Below are positions 18,519 to 26,134 of a stretch of 64,000 bases of DNA, one piece after another; within the stretch, counting starts at the first letter, position 1, and each line of letters begins with the position of its first letter. Under the pieces are notes generated by a model, which saw only the letters and a program-made list of their open reading frames with translations, was not told the DNA's origin and ran no database searches. The stretch covers positions 434,001 to 498,000 of the forward strand of contig NZ_CAJHOE010000001.1 in NCBI RefSeq assembly GCF_905120475.1, given 5' to 3'. Both the position numbers and the translations under genes were made by a program. Source of the stretch: Campylobacter suis (GTDB taxonomy: Bacteria > Campylobacterota > Campylobacteria > Campylobacterales > Campylobacteraceae).

Positions 18519-19641
18519 GAGAGTGTGCTATCGTTTTTATCTCTTTTGCGACACGCTCAACATCAGCATCGCTCATGACATTATAGATAGGTAAGGATAG
18601 TATCTGCTGATATGTTTTAAGTGCTATTGGGAAGGCATTTACCTTTAGGGCGTATTTGTTTTTATAGTAGCTTAAAAGATGGATAGGTATATAATGAAGC
18701 GAGGTGTTTATACCTTTTTCAAGTAACTCTCTGGCAAAACCATCTCTGTTTTTGTCTATCTTGATGATGTATTGTGTGTATATGTGGTCTCGTTTTTTTA
18801 CTGGCGTGCTTACATGTGGGCAGTCTTTAAGTTGCTCGTCATAATACGCAGCTATATCTTGGTGGCGTTTGATAATCACATCATTTTTTTCTATTTGTGC
18901 GAGCGAGTATGCGGCATCTATCGCTGTTAGGTCGTATTTAACTCCAATATCAACAACATCATATATATAGCTTAGGTTACCAAATTTATCAAAACCAGTT
19001 GTAATGGCATAGTTGCGAAGTAGCTCAGCTTTTTTGGCTATCTCATCGTTATTTGTAGTGATAAATCCAGCTGTTGCGACTGAGTCTTTAACTTGGGAGT
19101 AAGTTTGAAAGCAAGTTAAAAGTGAGCCAGTGTTGCCTATTTTTTGACCATTGTAAGTTAGTCCGATAGCTCTGTTGGCGCTATCAAGAACTTCTATTTT
19201 ATACTGTTTTGCTATATCATAAATTTTATCTAGTTCGGCACTTTGTCCAGCGACATGGTTTAGAAAAATTCCTTTTAGCTTTTTGTGGTTAAATTTCTCT
19301 AAAGTTATCTCAAGTGCTTTTGGGCAAATTCCTAAATCATCTTCATCAATATCCACAAATATCGGCTCTGCATCGAAGTGACGGATAGCTTGAGCAATGC
19401 TTGGAAAGGCATTTACCGAGCAGATAAACTTATCCCCGCGCTTTATATCCATCGCACAAAGGCTTAGGTGATGGGCGGCAGCAGAGTTGTTTGTGCTAAT
19501 AACATGCTTTACTCCAAAATACTCCCTTAGCTTCTCTTCAAGCCGTTCTACCATTTGAGAATTTGGGTTGCTAAGTGCTTCGGATATAAGTTCACGCTCT
19601 CTATCTCCGATACTTGGTTTGTAAAAGCTAATCTCACTCAT
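18511..19641 (-). CDS. DegT/DnrJ/EryC1/StrS family aminotransferase
   Basis: 376 residues. PLP-dependent sugar aminotransferase fold with internal aldimine lysine at position 185 ([14 protein letters not shown]) and cofactor aspartate 153 ([15 protein letters not shown]). The usual E-D-A-A-H motif is replaced by L-D-S-A-N, which makes it a divergent member. It is tightly coupled to lpxK (eight-base overlap) and preceded by nadE. The position suggests a role in making an amino sugar for lipid A, core or surface glycan, but the substrate cannot be told. GnnB, which makes the diamino sugar for Campylobacter lipid A, belongs to this family and is one option. Confidence 0.8.
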   Translation of the reverse strand: MSEISFYKPSIGDRERELISEALSNPNSQMVERLEEKLREYFGVKHVISTNNSAAAHHLSLCAMDIKRGDKFICSVNAFPSIAQAIRHFDAEPIFVDIDEDDLGICPKALEITLEKFNHKKLKGIFLNHVAGQSAELDKIYDIAKQYKIEVLDSANRAIGLTYNGQKIGNTGSLLTCFQTYSQVKDSVATAGFITTNNDEIAKKAELLRNYAITTGFDKFGNLSYIYDVVDIGVKYDLTAIDAAYSLAQIEKNDVIIKRHQDIAAYYDEQLKDCPHVSTPVKKRDHIYTQYIIKIDKNRDGFARELLEKGINTSLHYIPIHLLSYYKNKYALKVNAFPIALKTYQQILSLPIYNVMSDADVERVAKEIKTIAHSRV

Positions 19642-19660
19642 CTTATCTCCTTGTCTTATC

Positions 19661-20419
19661 TTATAGCCTTGCGATGATAGGCATATGCGCTTTAAAGCGG
19701 TTTTTATGGTATCTGCTTAAAACACTTTTTAGCAGATCCTTGTCACTTACTTTTTCATCTAAAAGGCTTAAATTTTGTTTATTTTCATCTATTTGTCGTA
19801 ATACTCCATCAAGAACGCCATAGCTGTATCCAAGGTCACTTTCATCACTTTGACCCTCCCATAAGTCAGCCGATGGGGCTTTGTCTATGATGTTTTCACT
19901 TATACCCAAAAAGCGTGCAAACTCAAAAATTTCGCTCTTGTAAAGCTCGCCGATAGGATTAATAGCGCATGCTAGATCACCAAAAATCGTGCCATACCCT
20001 AACATAAGCTCGCTTTTGTTGCTTGTGCCAACAACGATAGCATTAATATTTGCAGAGTAGTCATAAAGTAGGCTCATGCGAATTCTTGCACATAAATTTC
20101 CCTTTCTAAGGTTGCCTAAATTTTCTCCTATTTGGCTTTGATAGGCGGTTAGAATTTCATCTATGTTAATGATTTTATGGTTTATATTTAGTGTTTTACA
20201 AAGCTCAAGCCCATCTTGTAAATTTTGTTTATTTGAGGAGTTTGTCGGCATCAAAAGAGCGTGTGTATTTTGTGGTGCCGCAAGTGTGCAAAGTGTTGCA
20301 ACAACAGCAGAGTCAAGACCTCCGCTAACACCAAGTAGTAAATTTTTAGCTCCAGTCATCTTTTTCGCATCTTGCAAAAAAGTTACTAAATTTAACTTGA
20401 TTTTTTCAAAATCCATCAT
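19661..20419 (-). CDS. nadE: NH3-dependent NAD+ synthetase
   Basis: Amidates deamido-NAD to NAD. 252 residues, the short ammonia-dependent form without a glutaminase domain. The ATP pyrophosphatase P-loop is LLGVSGGLDSAVVATL (about residues 27-42). Further signatures are VGTSNKSELMLGYGTIFGD and KAPSADLWEGQSDESDLG. Two adjacent ATGs (20419 and 20416) are possible starts. It is the first gene of the nadE-aminotransferase-lpxK-thrC-kdsB run. Confidence 0.96.
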   Translation of the reverse strand: MMDFEKIKLNLVTFLQDAKKMTGAKNLLLGVSGGLDSAVVATLCTLAAPQNTHALLMPTNSSNKQNLQDGLELCKTLNINHKIINIDEILTAYQSQIGENLGNLRKGNLCARIRMSLLYDYSANINAIVVGTSNKSELMLGYGTIFGDLACAINPIGELYKSEIFEFARFLGISENIIDKAPSADLWEGQSDESDLGYSYGVLDGVLRQIDENKQNLSLLDEKVSDKDLLKSVLSRYHKNRFKAHMPIIARL

Positions 20420-20551
20420 AGCTTTGTGCTAATAACCCTCTTAAAATATTATTTCATGCAGTTATTGTAGCCTATTTAGCATAAATTTTTTTTTAAGTTT
20501 AAGGATTTTTTTGTAAAATTCTTAAAGAAATAAATTAAAAAAGGGAAAAAT

Positions 20552-21151
20552 ATGGAAATTCTCTCAAAAGCCTTTGGTGCATACTCAACAAACTGTTATA
20601 TAGTAAATTTAGGAGGCAAACAGGCTGTTATAGACCCTGGAGATGGCGCTTTTGGCTGGGTTATGCAAAATGCTAAAAATTTAAAAGCTATCATTTGCAC
20701 GCACGGACATTTTGACCATATCTATGATGTTTGTGAGATAAAAAAGGCAAGTTTGGCACCAATTTTTATCCATAGAGATGATGCTTTTATGCTTGAAAAT
20801 GATATTTTTAATGAAGGATATCATGTTTGCAAGCCAGATTTTGCTGTTGATGAGGGTGCTTATGAGTGTGAGGGGTTTAGCTTTGAGTTTATGCACTTTA
20901 CAGGTCATACTCCTGGCTGTTCGATGGTTCGTTTTGAAGATGTTGTGTTTAGTGGGGATTTTTTATTTAAAGATAGTATAGGCAGATGGGATTTCCCGTA
21001 TTCAAATAAAAATGATATGATAAAAAGTCTTGAAAAGGCTATGAAATTGCAGGGTGATTTTAGGATATTGCCAGGGCATGGAGGTGAAACTTCACTGCAG
21101 CGCGAGAGGCAAAATTTTACCTCTTGGCTACAATATGTAAAAATGCATTGA
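20552..21151 (+). CDS. MBL-fold metallo-hydrolase (glyoxalase II-like)
   Basis: 199 residues. The metal-binding motif is CTHGHFDHIYD (about residues 48-58), followed by HTGHTPGCSMVRFED, VFSGDFLFKDSIGRWDFP and LPGHGGETSLQRE, i.e. all five ligand regions of a complete metallo-beta-lactamase fold hydrolase of the GloB-like subgroup. The substrate could be a glutathione or other thioester. Campylobacter lacks a classical glutathione system, so the name GloB is not given. The start has AAAAGGGAAAA upstream. It is monocistronic, divergent from nadE, as in C. jejuni (Cj0809c-Cj0810). Confidence 0.8.
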   Translation: MEILSKAFGAYSTNCYIVNLGGKQAVIDPGDGAFGWVMQNAKNLKAIICTHGHFDHIYDVCEIKKASLAPIFIHRDDAFMLENDIFNEGYHVCKPDFAVDEGAYECEGFSFEFMHFTGHTPGCSMVRFEDVVFSGDFLFKDSIGRWDFPYSNKNDMIKSLEKAMKLQGDFRILPGHGGETSLQRERQNFTSWLQYVKMH

Positions 21152-21152
21152 C

Positions 21153-21674
21153 CTAAGCTTGCTCTTTATCTCTAGCACGCCTTAGGGCAGCCTCTTTTTT
21201 GATATTTTTTTGTTGAGCTGTAAATATATGCTCATCAAGCGTCACTAGCTGAAATGTGCCTTCAAAGACCTTCATCTCTCTTATGCGACCTATTACTCGC
21301 ACATCTCGCTTGCGCGACTCGTCAAAATAGGCTGTGGCTTCAAAGTCTATAACATCTCCAAGCTTTGCAGGAGCGAAGAAATTTATCCTAGCATTTATAG
21401 TAACGCAGTTTTGTAAATTTATTGATGTTAGTGCTGCATAGTTTGCAGCAGAAAATATAAAACCACTATGTATAAGTCCTTCAGTATCACAAACCATCTC
21501 AGCTGTCGTAAATAGTCTTGTTTTTGAGTGGTTTTTTTCAAGTTCTGTCACCACTCCACTTAAGCTTAGCTTTATCTCTGTTGATGTTTTTATGTCATTG
21601 CGAAATGGATTTTCATCTTCTGGAAGGATGATTTGCGAGTCGTTAGCCTCTTCATAAATGTTATCTTCAGCCAT
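21153..21674 (-). CDS. Hotdog-fold protein, Cj0977-like
   Basis: 173 residues with a PaaI-like hotdog domain in the middle (about 55-150: CDTEGLIHSGFIFSAANYAALTSIN, ITINARINFFAPAKLGDVIDFEA). It is flanked by a charged N-terminus and a basic C-terminal tail. Position next to a CmoB-type methyltransferase and a small lipoprotein repeats the C. jejuni Cj0976-Cj0977-Cj0978c neighbourhood. Cj0977 is a hotdog protein needed for invasion and expressed with flagellar genes. No sigma-28 motif was recognised here. It starts nine bases after cmoB. Confidence 0.72.
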   Translation of the reverse strand: MAEDNIYEEANDSQIILPEDENPFRNDIKTSTEIKLSLSGVVTELEKNHSKTRLFTTAEMVCDTEGLIHSGFIFSAANYAALTSINLQNCVTINARINFFAPAKLGDVIDFEATAYFDESRKRDVRVIGRIREMKVFEGTFQLVTLDEHIFTAQQKNIKKEAALRRARDKEQA

Positions 21675-21682
21675 ATTTTTCC

Positions 21683-22573
21683 TTAAATTTTTATTTTAAT
21701 GTAAACTCTGCGTGGTGCTGGATAGCCTTCGATCGTTTTTGTGTTATCAAGCGGGTCTAGAAAGCTCTCAAGGCTTTGTCCGTCTATCCACTCGGTTTTT
21801 CGCTGCTCTTCAAAGTCTGTCGGCTTTGTTGCCAAAATTTCAAAATCCTTAAATTTTGCCCTTTCGCACCAGTTTTGAAGTGCTGAAATGGTAGGCACAA
21901 AGTAGATATTTGGGATTTTAGAATATGTATTTTTTGGTGTTAGCGCAAAGTCGCCTTGCATGTCAATATACATCGTATCTAAAAAAATTTCTCCGCCATC
22001 ATTTAATGCACTTTTTAACTCTTTTAACATCTTTACTGGGTCGCTTCTATGATATATCACGCCAAGGCAAAAAATAGTATCAAATTTCATGCCATAGCAA
22101 GCTAAATGCTCCACGCCAAGAAGTTCATACTGAATGTCTGAACAAATGAAGTGATTTAAAAATTTAAACTGCATAAAAGTATGCACACTAGGATCAAAAC
22201 CAACCAGTTTTTTGGGCTTAAATGGCAACATGCGAAACATGTAATAGCCATTATTGCACCCAACATCTGCAATGCTTTTTTCACATAAATCAAGATGTGG
22301 GGCGAGTAGATTAAATTTTATAAAGCTTTGCCATTCGGTATCAATAAAAATTTCATTTAGCGCAAAAGGCCCCTTTCTCCATGGTTTTAGTTGTTTTGCT
22401 ATGTCTTCTATCTGCTTTAAATTTTGGCTACTTATGTTGTTAAAATTTATTCTTACAACATCATCAAAATCGCATTTTGCCTCTATCTTACCAAGGTATT
22501 CAAGTCTTTTTAAGATGTCTAAATTTTTGGCTGTATTTAGCTCTTTTTGCTTAAGTTTTAAAAACTCTTGCAT
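21683..22573 (-). CDS. cmoB: tRNA U34 carboxymethyltransferase CmoB
   Basis: SAM-family enzyme that uses carboxy-SAM to make cmo5U at tRNA wobble position 34. 296 residues. The CmoB signature LKPWRKGPFALNE (about 64-76) precedes the SAM-fold motif SIADVGCNNGYYMFRML and GFDPSVHTFMQFKFL. The ending PAPRRVYIKIKI is typical. It begins two bases after the stop of a small lipoprotein gene. The partner CmoA gene is not in the window. Confidence 0.9.
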   Translation of the reverse strand: MQEFLKLKQKELNTAKNLDILKRLEYLGKIEAKCDFDDVVRINFNNISSQNLKQIEDIAKQLKPWRKGPFALNEIFIDTEWQSFIKFNLLAPHLDLCEKSIADVGCNNGYYMFRMLPFKPKKLVGFDPSVHTFMQFKFLNHFICSDIQYELLGVEHLACYGMKFDTIFCLGVIYHRSDPVKMLKELKSALNDGGEIFLDTMYIDMQGDFALTPKNTYSKIPNIYFVPTISALQNWCERAKFKDFEILATKPTDFEEQRKTEWIDGQSLESFLDPLDNTKTIEGYPAPRRVYIKIKI

Positions 22574-22574
22574 G

Positions 22575-22751
22575 CTATTTCCAGTCTATGACATTGTGTG
22601 GGCAGTCTTTTTGGTAGTTTCCAGCCGCATCATAATACTCTTTGCAGTCGTTATAATATCTTGTAGAAATACCTCTTTCATTTAAAAATAGACAGCCATT
22701 TAGGCAAAATAAAACAAATATCAGGATAAAAAGTTTAAAAAAATTTCTCAT
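22575..22751 (-). CDS. Small lipoprotein, Cj0978c-like
   Basis: 58 residues. The first 19 residues (MRNFFKLFILIFVLFCLNG) are a lipoprotein signal ending in the lipobox L-N-G-C with the lipidated cysteine at position 20. The mature 39-residue part has two more cysteines (NDCKEYYDAAGNYQKDC) that could form a disulfide. It stops two bases before the cmoB start, so the lipoprotein, cmoB and hotdog genes form one unit, as around Cj0976-Cj0978c in C. jejuni. No function is known to me. Confidence 0.8.
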   Translation of the reverse strand: MRNFFKLFILIFVLFCLNGCLFLNERGISTRYYNDCKEYYDAAGNYQKDCPHNVIDWK

Positions 22752-22839
22752 GGCGTTGATTTTATCATAAATTTTAAGAATTTATAGTAAAATGCAAGTA
22801 TTAGGACTAAGTTTAGTCATTTTAATGCAAGGCATTTTT

Positions 22840-23925
22840 ATGCAAAGACGAGATTTTTTTAAAATAGGTGCGGTTTTAGGTGCGGCAAGTGTGCTGCCAA
22901 GTGTTGCTTTTGGAGCTAATAGTGTCCAAAAAATGGGTGCAGTGCGAACTTTTGATGTGAGTTTAAAACATGCCATTTTAGAAAAGGGCAAGATGACTAG
23001 ATTTTGGCTACCACTTGTTACAAATACCCCTTTTCAACAGCTTGTAAGTGACTATAAAGTAAGCACAAACGCAAGAGAGCATTTTATCTCAGATCTTGAA
23101 ATTCCTACTCTGTTTGCAGACTTTAACAAAGATGAACAAAAGGCGTTTATAGATGTAAGTTTTAGGGTGCAAACAACCGAGAGAAACACTGACTTTAGCA
23201 AGGTAAATTTTAAAGAAAATGAAAAGCTTGCTCCTGAGATATCACGCTATTTAGAGCCTACTGCGCAAATTCCAACAACGGGCATAGTAAAAGAATTTGC
23301 AGATAAGATAGTTGGTAAGACTAAGGGCGATTTGGAGCGCGCAAGGCTTATTTATAACTGGGTAGCTGATACGATGGAGCGCGATAATAGCGTTATGGGA
23401 TGTGGTTTGGGCGATGTAAAAATGATACTTGAAAGTGGTAAATTAGTTGGCAAATGCACGGATATAAACAGCGTATTTGTAGGGCTTTGTAGGGCGCTAG
23501 GTATCCCTGCTCGTGAGCTTTTTGGTATTAGGGTCGGCTCATCAAGATTTAGCGGCCAAATGGGCGCAAAGCCAAAAGATGACGGACTAAGTCATATCTC
23601 TGGCGCTCAGCATTGTAGGGCGGAATTTTATCTTAAAGGTTATGGCTGGATACCTGTTGATCCTGCTGATGTGACAAAGGTTAGACTTGGCGAGAAGCTA
23701 CAAAATGGCGATGCGAAGCTAAATGAGGTGCGCGAGTTTTTATTTGGTAACTGGGAGATGTGCTGGATAGGCTTTAACTATGGTCGCGACTTTGACTTAA
23801 AGCCAAGAGCCGAGCAAACACCTATAAATAACTTTGGTTATCCGTATGCTGAGGTTGATGGTAATACACAAAACTATTACGATCCAAAAGAATTTAGCTA
23901 TAACTATACATCAAAAGAAGTGTGA
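22840..23925 (+). CDS. Tat-exported transglutaminase-like protein
   Basis: 361 residues from the ATG at 22840. An upstream in-frame ATG at 22792 would bury the signal. The N-terminus MQRRDFFKIGAVLGAASVLPS is a twin-arginine signal peptide. The transglutaminase-like domain (about 165-290) has the catalytic triad: Cys in LVGKCTDINSVFVGLCRALGIPAR, His in HCRAEFYLKGYGW, Asp in IPVDPADV. Such periplasmic members usually act as proteases or cross-linking enzymes; the substrate is unknown. Two genes for MerT- and MerP-like proteins follow with no gap. Confidence 0.82.
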   Translation: MQRRDFFKIGAVLGAASVLPSVAFGANSVQKMGAVRTFDVSLKHAILEKGKMTRFWLPLVTNTPFQQLVSDYKVSTNAREHFISDLEIPTLFADFNKDEQKAFIDVSFRVQTTERNTDFSKVNFKENEKLAPEISRYLEPTAQIPTTGIVKEFADKIVGKTKGDLERARLIYNWVADTMERDNSVMGCGLGDVKMILESGKLVGKCTDINSVFVGLCRALGIPARELFGIRVGSSRFSGQMGAKPKDDGLSHISGAQHCRAEFYLKGYGWIPVDPADVTKVRLGEKLQNGDAKLNEVREFLFGNWEMCWIGFNYGRDFDLKPRAEQTPINNFGYPYAEVDGNTQNYYDPKEFSYNYTSKEV

Positions 23926-23926
23926 G

Positions 23927-24250
23927 TTGAAACATATAAAATTTATATTTTTAGCTATAGTAAGCGCATTTATGGCAACACTTTGTTGCCTTCCTGCGCT
24001 ACTTTTTGTCTTGTTTGGAACAAGCTTTTCGTTTCTTTCATTTTTAGAGCCACTTAGCCAATATCGCACGATATTTACCATGCTTTCGCTTGTTTCTTTC
24101 GGTGTTTCGATATTTTATATATTTTTTAACCAAAATACTTGCTCGCTAGATAGTAGACGCAAAAGATGGTATGTGATATATGCTATTTTGGGTTTTTTGC
24201 TGGTTATTTTGCTATTTTATCCAGAAATTTTAGGAGAACTTTATGCGTAA
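23927..24250 (+). CDS. MerT-like membrane transport protein
   Basis: 107 residues if it starts at TTG 23927, one base after the transglutaminase stop. No ATG is available before the first membrane helix. Three membrane segments: the first carries the paired cysteines typical of MerT (ATLCCLPALL), followed by the family phrase FLEPLSQYRTIF. A cytoplasmic loop with one Cys (NQNTCSLDSRRKRW) precedes the last helix. MerT passes Hg(II) from MerP into the cytoplasm. Here no merA or merR is present, so the metal is unknown. It overlaps the MerP-like gene by eight bases. Confidence 0.7.
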   Translation: MKHIKFIFLAIVSAFMATLCCLPALLFVLFGTSFSFLSFLEPLSQYRTIFTMLSLVSFGVSIFYIFFNQNTCSLDSRRKRWYVIYAILGFLLVILLFYPEILGELYA

Positions 24251-24503
24251 AATTTTAGCTATTTTACTTTTCGTATCGGCGCTTTTTGCTGATAAAACGA
24301 TAGTTGTAAAGGTTGAAAAAATTCACTGCCCATTATGCACAGCCATAGTTAGAAAAGCTAGCTTAAAGGTTGATGGCGTAAAAAGCGCAAAGGCTGATAT
24401 GAAAAGTAAAATTTTAACCATACAAGCTAGCGATGATGTTGATGAAAATGAGATATTAAAAGCACTTGAAGCGACTGAATATCCAGGAGTGATCATAAAA
24501 TAA
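24243..24503 (+). CDS. MerP-like periplasmic heavy-metal-binding protein
   Basis: 86 residues: a signal peptide (MRKILAILLFVSALFA) followed by one HMA domain with the metal site HCPLC (C-x-x-C, about residues 29-33) and the typical KVDGVKSAKADMKSKILTI. It overlaps the MerT-like gene, so the two make a metal uptake or shuttling pair. The pepD gene starts 12 bases downstream and may be co-transcribed. Confidence 0.78.
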   Translation: MRKILAILLFVSALFADKTIVVKVEKIHCPLCTAIVRKASLKVDGVKSAKADMKSKILTIQASDDVDENEILKALEATEYPGVIIK

Positions 24504-24515
24504 GGAGGCAAAAAA

Positions 24516-25799
24516 ATGAGCAAAAATGAAGTTTTAGTAAAATTTGAGCAACTTTGCAAGATACCGCATTGTAGCTTTGAAACTGCACAGATGCGTGAGT
24601 TTTTGGTTGATTTTGCAAAACAAAAAGGCGCAAAAGTAAGTGTAGATGAGTTTGGAAATATCCATGCCATAAAGGGTGAGCCAAAAATTTGTTTGCAGAG
24701 TCATTATGATATGGTTTGTATGGGTGATGCGCCAAATGTTGTAGTTGAGTATCATGATGATGGCTTTATGAGAGCTAAAAACTCATCTTTGGGGGCTGAT
24801 AATGGCATAGGTGTTGCCATGATGATGCAAATGCTTGCCGAGTTTGATAATGTTGAGTGTCTTTTTACAAATGACGAAGAGGTCGGGCTTATTGGGGCAA
24901 ATAACTTTAAAGGAAAGCTTGTTAGTAAAAAACTTTTAAATCTTGACAGTGAAGATGATAATGAGGTTGTAACAGGCTGTGCTGGTGGCATAAATGTATT
25001 TGCTAGTATTGATGTGAGCGCAAAAAAAGCCAATGAAGTAGATGCTTATGAAATTTTGGTCTCTGGCTATCCTGGTGGGCACTCTGGAAATGAGATACAT
25101 AAAGACATACCAAATGCGATAAAAGTCTTGGCTGAATTTGTGAGAAAAAGCAAAGCAAAAATCGCTCTTATCGAGGGTGGTGAGCGAAGTAACTCTATAC
25201 CAACTTCAGCAAAAGCCATAGTTGTAAGCGAAATTTTACCAAAAAGTGACAACCCACACATAAGCGTTAAAAAACTTGATGAAAAATATGAAATTTTAGA
25301 AAATGGGGATAAAATTTTAGCTCTTATAAATGCCTTTTCGCAAGGTGTAAGAAGTTATAATGCAGAGCTTGGCTTGCCAAATGATAGCGTAAATTTATCA
25401 CTTTTAAAATTTGACAAAAAAACAGCTGAGGTTGAGTTTTTTGCTCGTTCGATGACTTGGGATGGGCTTCATAGGATGGAATTTGAGCTTAGTGAGCTTG
25501 CCTTGGCTCTTGGTTTTAGTGTAACTAGCAAGGATAGGTCAGTGCCTTGGAAGCCAGAGCCAGATGAGTTTGCACATGCGGTCTTAGAAGAGCTTTTAAA
25601 GCTTCGCCCACAAGCAAAGCTAGCTGCTATACATGCTGGACTTGAATGTGGTGTTTTGCGTGATAAGCATGATGATATGGAAGCTTGCTCGATAGGTCCA
25701 AATATCTACTCTCCACACTCAACTCGTGAAAAATGCGAGATAGCCTCGGTGGAGATCATAACTAAAGTTGTAAGAAATATCGTAAAAAAATATCAGTAA
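24516..25799 (+). CDS. pepD: Aminoacyl-histidine dipeptidase PepD (M20 family)
   Basis: Cytosolic zinc dipeptidase. 427 residues. Metal and catalytic residues are visible in LQSHYDMVCMGD, SSLGADNGIGVAMMMQML, FTNDEEVGLIGANNF and NLDSEDDNEVVTGCAGG, and the C-terminal SIGPNIYSPHSTREKCEI carries the last ligand. This is the order seen in PepD/carnosinase-like M20C enzymes. AAGGAGG precedes the ATG. A clear terminator follows. Confidence 0.94.
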   Translation: MSKNEVLVKFEQLCKIPHCSFETAQMREFLVDFAKQKGAKVSVDEFGNIHAIKGEPKICLQSHYDMVCMGDAPNVVVEYHDDGFMRAKNSSLGADNGIGVAMMMQMLAEFDNVECLFTNDEEVGLIGANNFKGKLVSKKLLNLDSEDDNEVVTGCAGGINVFASIDVSAKKANEVDAYEILVSGYPGGHSGNEIHKDIPNAIKVLAEFVRKSKAKIALIEGGERSNSIPTSAKAIVVSEILPKSDNPHISVKKLDEKYEILENGDKILALINAFSQGVRSYNAELGLPNDSVNLSLLKFDKKTAEVEFFARSMTWDGLHRMEFELSELALALGFSVTSKDRSVPWKPEPDEFAHAVLEELLKLRPQAKLAAIHAGLECGVLRDKHDDMEACSIGPNIYSPHSTREKCEIASVEIITKVVRNIVKKYQ

Positions 25800-25805
25800 A
25801 TTTAG

Positions 25806-25831
25806 GCTAGGGGTGGTTGCCCTAGCTTTTT
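25806..25831 (+). terminator. Terminator after pepD
   Basis: GCTAGGG (25806-25812) and CCCTAGC (25820-25826) form a seven-pair stem with a seven-base loop followed by TTTTT, seven bases after the pepD stop. Confidence 0.8.
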
Positions 25832-25835
25832 AAGT

Positions 25836-26039
25836 TTAAGCAAAAATATCTAAGCTTTTTCTTGCTTGTAAATTTTGTTCACTTGCGCTTAGCTCAAGTG
25901 TTTGCTCGGCAAGTTGTTCTGAAGCTTTCATGGCTTGAAGTTGTACTTTTTGTATCTCTTCGGCTTGGTTAAGTTCACTGCGTTCTCTTGGCTGGCTAAT
26001 GTTTTGGTAAGCGTTAAAAGAATTTACTCCTGAAATCAT
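25836..26039 (-). CDS. Small hypothetical protein (67 aa)
   Basis: 67 residues, Gln/Glu/Ala-rich helical sequence (QAEEIQKVQLQAMKASEQLAEQTLELSASEQ) ending in SLDIFA. The helical, Gln-rich core with a short hydrophobic end resembles small flagellum-associated proteins, but I do not recognise the family. AAAAGGATAAAA precedes the ATG. It stands alone between pepD (convergent) and rpoD (same strand), so it is expressed from its own promoter or by read-through from rpoD. Confidence 0.6.
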   Translation of the reverse strand: MISGVNSFNAYQNISQPRERSELNQAEEIQKVQLQAMKASEQLAEQTLELSASEQNLQARKSLDIFA

Positions 26040-26110
26040 TTTTATCCTTTTAAATTTTTAGACATTATAGTATTTTAAAGTAAATGCAAAACTTTTTTAT
26101 AAACTTTGCA

Positions 26111-26134
26111 GGAACAGAGGGGTGCTTACCCCTC
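26111..26134 (-). other. Hairpin overlapping the rpoD stop codon
   Basis: GAGGGGT (26117-26123) and ACCCCTC (26128-26134) form a perfect seven-pair stem with a four-base loop that includes the rpoD stop codon. No U-run follows on the minus strand, so this may be an mRNA 3'-end stabiliser rather than an intrinsic terminator. Confidence 0.4.

Noticed and set aside
23927-24503. Mercury resistance operon
   Set aside because: MerT- and MerP-like genes are present but there is no merR, merA or any other mer gene, and the pair follows an unrelated transglutaminase gene.
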